A DNA stretch of 5,994 nt from Bacillota bacterium (GCA_023442905.1 JAEZWY010000025.1:1-5994); one strand, 5' to 3'. Counted from the stretch's first letter, positions 1 through 5,437 are shown. A program made the numbers and translations. The notes: a model not told the origin generated them from the sequence alone.

Positions 1-57
1 GGATAGAGCACTCGTTTCCTAAACGAGGTGTCGGAAGTTCAATTCTTCTTGGGGTCA
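1..57 (+). tRNA. tRNA-Arg (anticodon CCT), 5' end outside the window
   Basis: This is the 3' part of a tRNA gene that begins before the window. Visible in order are the end of the D-loop (GG at 1-2), the 3' half of the D-stem (GAGC, 6-9), a 5-bp anticodon stem (CTCGT 11-15 with ACGAG 23-27) and a 7-base loop with anticodon CCT at 18-20. A 5-base variable region (28-32) follows, then a T-arm (GGAAG 33-37, loop TTCAATT 38-44, CTTCT 45-49) and the 3' acceptor strand TGGGGTC (50-56) with discriminator A at 57. CCT reads the arginine codon AGG. CCA is not encoded; the acceptor strand is followed by a T-run, so CCA must be added after transcription. No hairpin terminator separates it from the next gene. 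Confidence 0.93.
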
Positions 58-76
58 TTTTTTGTACACATTTTCG

Positions 77-101
77 TATAAATAACCAAGAACTTTGGAG
101 G
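77..101 (+). promoter_or_regulatory. possible -10 element and ribosome binding site of the glycosyltransferase gene
   Basis: TATAAA at 77-82 resembles a -10 box, but nothing like a good -35 box lies 16-18 bases upstream, where the tRNA acceptor end sits. The GT pair may therefore also be transcribed by readthrough from the tRNA promoter. GGAGG at 97-101 is a strong Shine-Dalgarno sequence 5 bases before the ATG at 107. This decides the start against a TTG at 95, which overlaps the binding site itself. Confidence 0.5.
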
Positions 102-106
102 AAAGT

Positions 107-1042
107 ATGCTAACAATTATCGTGCCATGCCATAATGAAGAAGAAACTGTTCCACTTTTTTTTGAAGCTATAGAAAAACAAAAAGCTTTACTGAATGAAC
201 CAATAGAATATATCTTTATTAATGATGGATCGAAGGATAAAACAATTGTAGAAATTAAAGAACTGGTTAACCAATATGAGAATGTTCATTTTATTGATTT
301 TTCTAGAAATTTTGGAAAAGAGGCTGCTATGTATGCTGGTCTACAAAAAGCTAAAGGTGATTTTGTAACTATTATGGATGCTGATCTTCAGGATCCGCCA
401 GAATTATTACCGCAGATGTTATGGATGCTGAATAATAATCCAACACTTGATTGTGTTGGTACTAGAAGAATAGATAGAAACGGTGAGTCTGCCACTCGTT
501 CATTCTTAGCTAAAACTTTTTATAAACTAATGGATAAAATATCGGACGCTCAGCTAGTAGATGGTGCACGTGACTTTCGTTTGATGCGACGTCAAATGGT
601 AGAAGCTATTTTGACATTAACAGAATATAATCGATTTTCAAAGGGCTTGTTTACCTGGGTCGGATTTAAGACCGAGTATCTCACCTATAATAATCGTGAA
701 AGAGTTGCTGGAGAAACATCGTGGTCTTTCAAACAACTCTTCCGTTATTCAATTGAAGGCATTATTGACTTTTCAGATTTACCATTATCTATAGCAACGT
801 ATATGGGTATGTTGACCTGTATTATTGCCATTTTATCTATTGTTATTATTGTTTTAAGAACATTATTATTTGGAGACCCAACACCAGGATGGCCTTCATT
901 AGCTTCAATAATCCTACTTTTAGGAGGTTTACAATTACTTTGTATTGGTATCATAGGAAAATATGTAGGGAAGATCTATTTAGAAACCAAAAATAGACCA
1001 ATCTACATTATTAAAGAAACGGATTTAATTGATAAAAAATAA
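107..1042 (+). CDS. membrane-anchored family 2 glycosyltransferase (GtrB/CsbB/YkoT-like)
   Basis: The protein has 311 residues and very probably transfers a sugar from a nucleotide donor to undecaprenyl phosphate on the cytoplasmic face of the membrane. Visible features are the family 2 opening IIVPCHNEE (residues 4-12), the nucleotide-binding aspartate in FINDGSKD (D40), the DxD metal site D91-A92-D93 followed by QDPPEL, the GARDFRLM stretch near 153-160, and RVAGETSWSF near 199-208. Two hydrophobic segments follow, about 228-251 and 264-285, then a basic C-terminal tail. This is the standard architecture and length of the polyisoprenyl-phosphate glycosyltransferases. ATG at 107 is chosen because it follows GGAGG at 97-101. 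The GtrA-like gene begins 22 bases downstream, which supports an undecaprenyl-phosphate-sugar role. The sugar (often glucose or an N-acetylhexosamine in this family) cannot be read from the sequence. Confidence 0.93.
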   Translation: MLTIIVPCHNEEETVPLFFEAIEKQKALLNEPIEYIFINDGSKDKTIVEIKELVNQYENVHFIDFSRNFGKEAAMYAGLQKAKGDFVTIMDADLQDPPELLPQMLWMLNNNPTLDCVGTRRIDRNGESATRSFLAKTFYKLMDKISDAQLVDGARDFRLMRRQMVEAILTLTEYNRFSKGLFTWVGFKTEYLTYNNRERVAGETSWSFKQLFRYSIEGIIDFSDLPLSIATYMGMLTCIIAILSIVIIVLRTLLFGDPTPGWPSLASIILLLGGLQLLCIGIIGKYVGKIYLETKNRPIYIIKETDLIDKK

Positions 1043-1064
1043 AGTAATGAATTGAGGAAGCAAG

Positions 1065-1451
1065 GTGCACAAATTAATCAACCAAATTATAAAATTTGGG
1101 CTTGTAGGAGTAATAGCTACCATAATAGATTTTTTGATTTTAACAATTTTAACAGAATTTTTAGGTATTTATTACTTATTATCTGCAGCTATTTCATTTA
1201 TAGTAGCTACGATTTTTAACTATATTGCTTCAATGAAATATGTTTTTGATAGTCGTTATGAGAAGGGACAAAAGCATCAAGAATTATTTATTTTTGTTAT
1301 TTTATCCTTGATTGGATTGGGACTAAACCAGGTGTTCATGTGGTTCTTTGTAGAAATTACAGTACTTCACTACATTATAGCTAAAGTGCTAGCGACAATT
1401 TTAGTGATGGCTTGGAATTTTATCTCACGGAAAATTTGGTTAGAAAAATAG
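1065..1451 (+). CDS. GtrA-like four-helix membrane protein (putative lipid-linked sugar flippase)
   Basis: The protein has 128 residues, is very hydrophobic, and shows four predicted membrane segments (about 8-29, 35-55, 73-95 and 100-119). It matches the GtrA/DPMS3 family in length and in its two landmarks: NYxxxxxYVF after helix 2 (FNYIASMKYVF, about 51-61) and the related C-terminal NFISRKIWLEK (118-128). The family is thought to move undecaprenyl-phosphate-sugar across the membrane or to assist the partner GtrB-type enzyme; exact activity here is inferred. The start is GTG at 1065, with GAGG at 1054-1057 seven bases upstream. The 22-base gap to the glycosyltransferase and the lack of a terminator indicate a two-gene operon. 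The third partner expected for such systems, a large multi-spanning glycosyltransferase that uses the lipid-linked sugar outside the cell, is absent from this window. Confidence 0.9.
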   Translation: MHKLINQIIKFGLVGVIATIIDFLILTILTEFLGIYYLLSAAISFIVATIFNYIASMKYVFDSRYEKGQKHQELFIFVILSLIGLGLNQVFMWFFVEITVLHYIIAKVLATILVMAWNFISRKIWLEK

Positions 1452-1473
1452 TCTTTCATGGTGAGAATCATAA

Positions 1474-1524
1474 AAAATCGCTACCAATGTACTTAGTTTC
1501 CCTTAGGTACTTGGTAGCGATTTT
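1474..1524. terminator. bidirectional terminator between converging genes
   Basis: The hairpin has a perfect 14-bp stem (1474-1487 with 1511-1524; the arm reads AAAATCGCTACCAA), extended by GTAC/GTAC across a single bulged T at 1488. On the plus strand the stem runs into four Ts. On the minus strand it runs into six Ts (1472-1477), so it should work somewhat better for the minus-strand transcript. It lies between the GtrA-like stop (1451) and the stop of the minus-strand membrane protein (1535). Confidence 0.9.
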
Positions 1525-1534
1525 GCTGTTTATA

Positions 1535-1852
1535 TTAATTGTTTGCCTCTTCCAGGCTATCTACTTGACCTTCTAGTGCTTCGATGCGAGATTCCATCTC
1601 TTTGATTTGAAGGTTGATTTCTTCAGCTCTATCAATTGTGGGTGCCACATCTTCATCGGGACTCATGATCATGATCAACCAAATTAAAAGAAAAATAATG
1701 GCCACGGCAAGTGTGATATATAACCAGTTTAATTTAGGAGACCCCTTATCTAGATATTCCAGAGTTTCCTCAACTTTTTTCCGGTCCATGTTTTTCAAAC
1801 GATTATACAGTTCATTCAGATCGTTTTCGTTATTTTTAGGATCGTGTGACAT
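1535..1852 (-). CDS. small single-pass membrane protein with C-terminal coiled coil, function unknown
   Basis: I do not recognise this 105-residue protein. It has a polar N-terminal part (1-41) rich in charged residues, likely helical, one strongly hydrophobic segment at about 42-63, an acidic linker (SPDEDVAP), and a C-terminal coiled coil at about 76-100. The coiled coil has hydrophobic residues at regular heptad spacing (A76, I79, I83, M86, I90, L93, V97, L100). Basic residues before the membrane segment and acidic residues after it suggest N-terminus inside and the coiled coil outside. The start is firm: ATG with GGAGG (1859-1863) six bases upstream. It is the last gene before the terminator and lies 48 bases after pepS, so it is probably co-transcribed with flavodoxin and pepS. 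The shape is that of a small scaffold or accessory subunit, but no specific role can be claimed. Confidence 0.8.
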   Translation of the reverse strand: MSHDPKNNENDLNELYNRLKNMDRKKVEETLEYLDKGSPKLNWLYITLAVAIIFLLIWLIMIMSPDEDVAPTIDRAEEINLQIKEMESRIEALEGQVDSLEEANN

Positions 1853-1900
1853 GGTTAACCTCCTTTAACTTGTTTATAAAAGTAAATTACGGTTAGATAA

Positions 1901-3142
1901 TTAGAAAGCCCATTCGCCTTGGCGGAAGATAGGGAATACATTACCTTCTGCATCGATACCATCGATATCCATCTCAGCAGACCCAATCATAAAGTCAACA
2001 TGGACATGGCTACGGTTAACACCAGCCGCTTGCAATGCTTCTTCTGACATCTCAGTTCCACCTTTAACATTTGTAGGATATGCCGCCCCAATTGCTAAGT
2101 GGTTAGAAGCATTTTCGTCAAATAAAGTATTATAGAAGGTTAAATTACTTTGAGAAATTGGTGATTTATGTGGTACTAAGGCTACTTCACCTAATCCTTG
2201 GGCCCCATCATTGTTAAAGACTAAGTCTTTCATGATCTGTTCCCCTTTATCAGCGGTAACATCCACAATCTTACCATCAGCAAATGTTACTTTGATACCT
2301 TCAATAGTTGAACCTGCGTATGAAAGTGGTTTGGTTGAAGTAACATAACCATCCATAACATTTGTATCTGGCGCAGTAAATACTTCTTCAGTTGGCATAT
2401 TTGCAATGAAAGGTGAGCCTTCAGGGTTAAAGCTTTGAGCAGATACCCAAATATGTCCTTCAGGTAGACCTAGTGTTAAATCAGTACCTGGTGCTGTATA
2501 GTGCAATTTTTTAAATTGCTTATCATTTAATTTTTGTGCTTTTTCATCTAGTAAGTCACGGTGGTTATTCCATGCTTCCACTGGGTCAGCTTCGTATACG
2601 CGGCTTGCTTTGAAAATGGCATCCCATAGCGCATCTGTTGCGGCTTGTTTATCATTCGCTAATTCAGGGAAAACGTGCTTCGCCCAACCGTAGTCAGCAG
2701 CTGCTGCAACTGTCCATTTAACTTGATCGTTCATTGTTGCAGTACGGACAACTTTTAATTTTTTACCGCGACTTGTTTGAACGGTGTCAATTTTACTTGA
2801 ATCAATACCATTCATTAAATCTGGATCTCCAGAGACGATAGAAAGACGTGATACCTTTTGATTTAAAATTAAATCTTCTTGGCGAGCGACTGTGTAGTCT
2901 GCAACTTCAGCTAAATCTTCTGTAGTTTGGTATTCGAAGTCTAAGCGGTTAGTATAATCATCCTTCCAAGTGAAGTGTACACGACGAGCACCGTTTTCAT
3001 AAGCATGTTTTGCTAAGAAGTGGGCTAGAGGGGCTTGGTCGACAGCAATGTAAATCATTACATTATCACCTTTTTGTACGTTAATGCCTTTTTCGATTAA
3101 TAGGTTTGCATATTTGTCTAATAATTGATCAAAATTTTCCAT
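1901..3142 (-). CDS. pepS: M29-family metalloaminopeptidase, PepS type
   Basis: The protein has 413 residues, the usual length of PepS/AmpS enzymes. It removes N-terminal residues from peptides in the cytoplasm using two metal ions. All the residues I know as family metal ligands are present at the expected numbers: E253 (in PTEEVF), E319 (in GLGEVALVPH), H348 (in ASNHLAIG), and H381 and D383 (in HVHVDFMIG). The catalytic tyrosine is Y355 (in GAAYPT). The N-terminal domain (about 1-200) shows the normal opening, with VQKGDNVMI near 22-30. Studied PepS enzymes prefer arginine or aromatic N-terminal residues; the preference here is unknown. There is no signal peptide. AGGAGG at 3154-3159 is 11 bases before the ATG, a rather long spacing. 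The flavodoxin gene is 22 bases upstream, so the two are probably one transcript. Confidence 0.96.
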   Translation of the reverse strand: MENFDQLLDKYANLLIEKGINVQKGDNVMIYIAVDQAPLAHFLAKHAYENGARRVHFTWKDDYTNRLDFEYQTTEDLAEVADYTVARQEDLILNQKVSRLSIVSGDPDLMNGIDSSKIDTVQTSRGKKLKVVRTATMNDQVKWTVAAAADYGWAKHVFPELANDKQAATDALWDAIFKASRVYEADPVEAWNNHRDLLDEKAQKLNDKQFKKLHYTAPGTDLTLGLPEGHIWVSAQSFNPEGSPFIANMPTEEVFTAPDTNVMDGYVTSTKPLSYAGSTIEGIKVTFADGKIVDVTADKGEQIMKDLVFNNDGAQGLGEVALVPHKSPISQSNLTFYNTLFDENASNHLAIGAAYPTNVKGGTEMSEEALQAAGVNRSHVHVDFMIGSAEMDIDGIDAEGNVFPIFRQGEWAF

Positions 3143-3164
3143 ATAGATTACATCCTCCTAATAC

Positions 3165-3620
3165 TTATTGCTGTTGTTGATAGGTATTCACACATTGCTG
3201 AGCAAGTTGTTCAATTGCAGGAATATCCTCATCTTCTGGATATAATTCAATTTTCACAGCTTCACCAGCTTGGATAGCACCGGCTTGTTTGAATTGTAAG
3301 GTGAAATCGTCAACGGACTTACAGAACTCTTCGTAATCGTACTCACCAGACCCTAATGTTGCGAATATTTTTCCTGTTAGGTCTACATCCGCTAATTCTT
3401 CATAAAGATCTACAATTTCATCTGGTAAATCTGCTGCAGCCCCATAAGTATAGGTGACGACAACACAGATATCCTCTTCTAGAAAATCGGTCGCATAAAC
3501 AGATTGGCATTCCACCATACGTGAATCTACGCCTAAATTAACTAAGGATTTGGTCATAATATTTGCTATTTCTTCATCGTTTCCCGTTAAAGAAGCAAAG
3601 GTAACTAGTGCCTTTGGCAA
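3165..3620 (-). CDS. short-chain flavodoxin
   Basis: The protein has 151 residues and is a small FMN-binding electron carrier of the cytoplasm. The phosphate-binding loop is SLTGND (10-15) after the first beta strand (KALVTFA). The two flavin-flanking loops are TYTYGAAADLP (about 56-66) and TLGSGEYDYEEFC (about 88-100), where Y94 or Y96 is placed to stack on the flavin. The many acidic residues fit the low isoelectric point of flavodoxins. The start is TTG at 3620, with AAGGAG (3630-3635) nine bases upstream; no ATG gives a better fit. Its redox partner is not in the window. It leads the likely operon with pepS and the small membrane protein. Flavodoxins often stand in for ferredoxin under iron limitation, but nothing here demonstrates that. 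Confidence 0.93.
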   Translation of the reverse strand: MPKALVTFASLTGNDEEIANIMTKSLVNLGVDSRMVECQSVYATDFLEEDICVVVTYTYGAAADLPDEIVDLYEELADVDLTGKIFATLGSGEYDYEEFCKSVDDFTLQFKQAGAIQAGEAVKIELYPEDEDIPAIEQLAQQCVNTYQQQQ

Positions 3621-3640
3621 TATGGTTCGCTCCTTTCAAT

Positions 3641-3669
3641 TATAATTTTCATTCCCAATTAAAATTATA
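3641..3669. repeat. inverted repeat in the flavodoxin promoter/leader
   Basis: TATAATTTT (3641-3649) and AAAATTATA (3661-3669) are a perfect 9-bp inverted repeat separated by 11 bases. One arm includes the -10 box of the flavodoxin promoter and the other lies just before the ribosome binding site. It could be an operator or simply the effect of high AT content. Confidence 0.5.
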
Positions 3670-3672
3670 GCA
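3664..3672 (-). promoter_or_regulatory. extended -10 promoter of flavodoxin
   Basis: Read on the minus strand, the sequence is TGC-TATAAT: a perfect -10 hexamer (3664-3669) preceded by the TG of an extended -10 element. The -35 region (TCGTAA at 17-base spacing) is poor and falls inside the loop and stem of the upstream terminator. The predicted start is near 3657, about 22 bases before the ribosome binding site. Confidence 0.75.
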
Positions 3673-3705
3673 AAAAAAGCACTCTTTTACGATATAGAGT
3701 GCTTT
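3672..3705 (-). terminator. terminator of the GntR-type regulator gene
   Basis: A perfect 10-bp stem (AAAGCACTCT at 3676-3685, AGAGTGCTTT at 3696-3705) with a 10-base loop is followed on the minus strand by seven Ts (3672-3678). It sits 23 bases after the regulator stop codon. It directly abuts the flavodoxin -10 element. Confidence 0.88.
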
Positions 3706-3727
3706 CATTCATTAGATATACTGTTGT

Positions 3728-4435
3728 CTAAGCCAATCGATAGCTATCAATGTTTTCAAATGCTACTTGAGTCTCTTCAGGTAGTTGCATTTTTAAATAG
3801 TTAAAAATGATCTCAAATAATACACGAGCATCGTTAAAGCGGTTTTCTGAAATTAATCGTACGATATCACCTAAGTACATCATGAATGGATACATATCCA
3901 AAATGAAATCAGTAGGTTCATCAGATTGGTATCTTTCTAAAATAGCCGTCAGGACAGTTCGTGAGCATTCTAATGCTTCTTTGACTAAGAAGTCATGGTT
4001 ACCAATATCCAATATTGTTTTCAATACGGCTTCGCTAGTAGTTAAAAAATCTTCGAAGTTTTTTTCATCGTAAGCTTTTCTAACTGCTACCACTTTTTCT
4101 TCTAAGAGGGTCTTGTATTCTTCACCTTTTACTTTTTGTTTAATCATTTGGTCTAACATTCTGTAGCTAATGATTAGTACATAACGTAAACGATGGGCTA
4201 CAAAATCAATTTTTGGTGGGTTCTCGGCTACAAAGAATCCACGATATGGAATCATGTCTACATAACCTTCATCCGCTAGCGTACTTAAAGAAGCGCGAAT
4301 CGGACTACGACTGATATCTAAATCTTCAGAGATAAATGCTTCAACAATATGGAATCCTGTCTTCCAATTTTCGCTAAGTATTTGATCTTTTATGTGTAAG
4401 TAGGCAACTTGTTCTAGTTTCTGTGTTTTTCCCAT
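3728..4435 (-). CDS. GntR-family transcriptional regulator, FadR-like subfamily
   Basis: This 235-residue protein has an N-terminal winged helix-turn-helix (about 8-70). It includes the recognition part ISRSPIRASLSTLADEGYV (41-59) and the wing IPYRGFFVAE, which match the GntR pattern (SRTPVREALRRLEAEGLV). The C-terminal part (about 78-220) is all-helical, as in FCD effector domains. The histidines that usually bind metal there are hard to find: the expected FH position reads SEAVL (134-138), and the later sites read LGD (188-190) and FNYL (211-214). I place the start at 4435 because GAGGTG (4442-4447) gives GAGG eight bases upstream. An in-frame ATG at 4474 has only a weak binding site and would add 13 residues. 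The target genes are unknown; autoregulation and control of the neighbouring flavodoxin operon or map are possible but unproven. Confidence 0.88.
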   Translation of the reverse strand: MGKTQKLEQVAYLHIKDQILSENWKTGFHIVEAFISEDLDISRSPIRASLSTLADEGYVDMIPYRGFFVAENPPKIDFVAHRLRYVLIISYRMLDQMIKQKVKGEEYKTLLEEKVVAVRKAYDEKNFEDFLTTSEAVLKTILDIGNHDFLVKEALECSRTVLTAILERYQSDEPTDFILDMYPFMMYLGDIVRLISENRFNDARVLFEIIFNYLKMQLPEETQVAFENIDSYRLA

Positions 4436-4441
4436 GCCATT

Positions 4442-4447
4442 CACCTC
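4442..4447 (-). promoter_or_regulatory. ribosome binding site that decides the regulator start
   Basis: GAGGTG on the minus strand puts GAGG eight bases before the ATG at 4435. The alternative ATG at 4474 is preceded only by a weak AGG, so the shorter protein is preferred. Confidence 0.7.
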
Positions 4448-4471
4448 GCTCAGGTCATTGGTTGATCGTTT

Positions 4472-4494
4472 CATATTTGCCTATTAAAAATATG
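4472..4494. repeat. inverted repeat upstream of the regulator gene
   Basis: CATATTT (4472-4478) and AAATATG (4488-4494) form a perfect 7-bp inverted repeat with a 9-base spacer. It lies in the predicted untranslated leader of the regulator gene, so it could be an operator or an RNA hairpin. The high AT content makes chance plausible. Confidence 0.4.
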
Positions 4495-4508
4495 CAAAAA
4501 CGTTTTCT
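4495..4508. promoter_or_regulatory. cre-like palindromic site
   Basis: The sequence is CAAAAACGTTTTCT, centred on the palindrome AAAACGTTTT (4497-4506). It matches 12 of 14 positions of the Gram-positive catabolite-responsive consensus TGWAARCGYTWNCW, but lacks the leading TG. It lies just after the predicted transcription start of the regulator gene, where a bound protein would block transcription. It may instead be the regulator's own operator. Confidence 0.35.
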
Positions 4509-4518
4509 TACTAATTTA

Positions 4519-4548
4519 ATCATACCAGTTTAATTGACAAAAAGCCAA
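4519..4548 (-). promoter_or_regulatory. candidate promoter of the GntR-type regulator gene
   Basis: On the minus strand, TTGGCT (4543-4548) and TATGAT (4519-4524) are separated by 18 bases. TGG directly before the -10 box gives an extended -10 element. Predicted start is near 4512, leaving a leader of about 77 bases. Confidence 0.5.
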
Positions 4549-4607
4549 ATATTATCACTAAAGGTTATAAAAAAATAAAGCGGTTACATGGTGCAAAGGG
4601 TTATTGA

Positions 4608-4632
4608 TTGATTTTAATTCGCTTGATTTTAA
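4608..4632. repeat. 10-bp direct repeat upstream of the map -10 box
   Basis: TTGATTTTAA occurs at 4608-4617 and again at 4623-4632, a period of 15 bases. The second copy ends two bases before the map -10 box; the first covers the position of its -35 box. Confidence 0.6.
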
Positions 4633-4640
4633 GGTATAAT
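4612..4640 (+). promoter_or_regulatory. promoter of map
   Basis: TATAAT at 4635-4640 is a perfect -10 box. The -35 region at 17-base spacing is only TTTTAA (4612-4617). TTGATT at 4608-4613 looks better but leaves 21 bases. Transcription should begin near 4647, giving a short leader of about 25 bases with AAGGA (4658-4662) nine bases before the ATG. Confidence 0.65.
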
Positions 4641-4671
4641 GAACGTGAATATATAGGAAGGACGAGAGTGA

Positions 4672-5427
4672 ATGATAACATTAAAATCTGCCCGTGAAAT
4701 TGAAGGCATGAAAAAAGCAGGAGCTTTATTAGCTAGTATCCATGAACAATTACGTCCAATGATGGTTCCTGGTGTAACCACAATGGAAATAGAAGCCTTT
4801 TTCGATAAGAAAATTACTGAAGCAGGTGGTATTCGTGAACAAGTAGGCTTTGAAGGTTATGAGTATGTGACTTGTATATCTATTAATGATGAAATTTGTC
4901 ATGGATTCCCATTCCCTAATCGTGCTTTAAAAGAGGGGGATATTGTAAGTGTAGATACTGTCTTATCACTAGATGGATACTTTGCTGACTCATGTTGGAC
5001 TTACGGTATTGGTCAAGTGGATGAAGAAGGTCAACGTTTAATGGATGTTACTAAAAAGGCGTTAGAATTAGGTATTGAACAAGCACGTGTTGGTAACCGT
5101 ATTGGTGATATTGGTGCAGCCATTCAATCTTACGTCGAAGGGGAAGGTTTCTCTGTTGTACGTGAGTTTGTTGGTCACGGTATTCAACCAACAATGCATG
5201 AAGGGCCATCAGTACCTCACTACGGGGTAGCAGGTAAAGGACAACGGTTACGCGCTGGGATGACAATTACCATTGAACCAATGGTCAATACTGGTAAATG
5301 GCAATCAAAAATGGATGCGAACGGTTGGACAGCTCGCACAATTGATGGCGGACGATCAGCACAGTATGAGCATACCTTAGCGATTACAGAAGATGGTCCA
5401 ATTATTTTAACCCAACAAAAAGATTAA
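4672..5427 (+). CDS. map: type I methionine aminopeptidase
   Basis: The 251-residue enzyme removes the initiator methionine from new proteins in the cytoplasm. All five ligands of the two-metal centre are present: D95 (in SVDTVL), D106 (in YFADSC), H169 (in VGHGI), E202 (in IEPM) and E233 (in YEHT). The substrate-contacting histidines H77 (CHGFP) and H176 (MHEGP) are also there. Each is two lower than the E. coli number, and the length is close to the bacterial type I form without an N-terminal zinc domain. ATG at 4672 has AAGGA nine bases upstream. The gene stands alone with its own promoter and terminator, not in the adk-map ribosomal cluster found in many bacteria, and is divergent from the GntR-type regulator. 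It is probably a housekeeping gene unless another copy exists. Confidence 0.97.
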   Translation: MITLKSAREIEGMKKAGALLASIHEQLRPMMVPGVTTMEIEAFFDKKITEAGGIREQVGFEGYEYVTCISINDEICHGFPFPNRALKEGDIVSVDTVLSLDGYFADSCWTYGIGQVDEEGQRLMDVTKKALELGIEQARVGNRIGDIGAAIQSYVEGEGFSVVREFVGHGIQPTMHEGPSVPHYGVAGKGQRLRAGMTITIEPMVNTGKWQSKMDANGWTARTIDGGRSAQYEHTLAITEDGPIILTQQKD

Positions 5428-5437
5428 TTATAATAGC

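Noticed and set aside
95..106. TTG at 95 as start of the glycosyltransferase
   Set aside because: It overlaps the ribosome binding site GGAGG at 97-101, which serves the ATG at 107; family members begin close to the first beta strand.
745..954. Open frame of 69 codons on the minus strand inside the glycosyltransferase gene
   Set aside because: It lies wholly inside a convincing gene on the other strand, has no recognisable motif, and is explained by the composition of the membrane segments.
1474..1524. Long hairpin considered as a mobile-element or CRISPR-type repeat
   Set aside because: It occurs once, sits exactly between two converging stop codons and has T-runs on both sides, which a terminator explains fully.
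1614..1868. Open frame of 84 codons on the plus strand opposite the small membrane protein
   Set aside because: The minus-strand frame has a strong ribosome site, a membrane segment and a regular coiled coil; the opposite frame shows nothing coherent.
3148..3153. ATG-TAA start-stop pair immediately after the AGGAGG of pepS
   Set aside because: It has no spacing from the ribosome site, so it is unlikely to be translated; probably chance.
3639..3644. Second TATAAT on the minus strand before flavodoxin
   Set aside because: Transcription from it would start inside the ribosome binding site at 3630-3635, so it is unlikely to be the working promoter.
3807..4073. Open frame of 88 codons on the plus strand opposite the GntR-type regulator
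   Set aside because: It is a shadow of a clear regulator gene and has no domain signal.
5051..5266. Open frame of 71 codons on the minus strand inside map
   Set aside because: It overlaps the conserved metal-ligand region of map, and its sequence is not protein-like.
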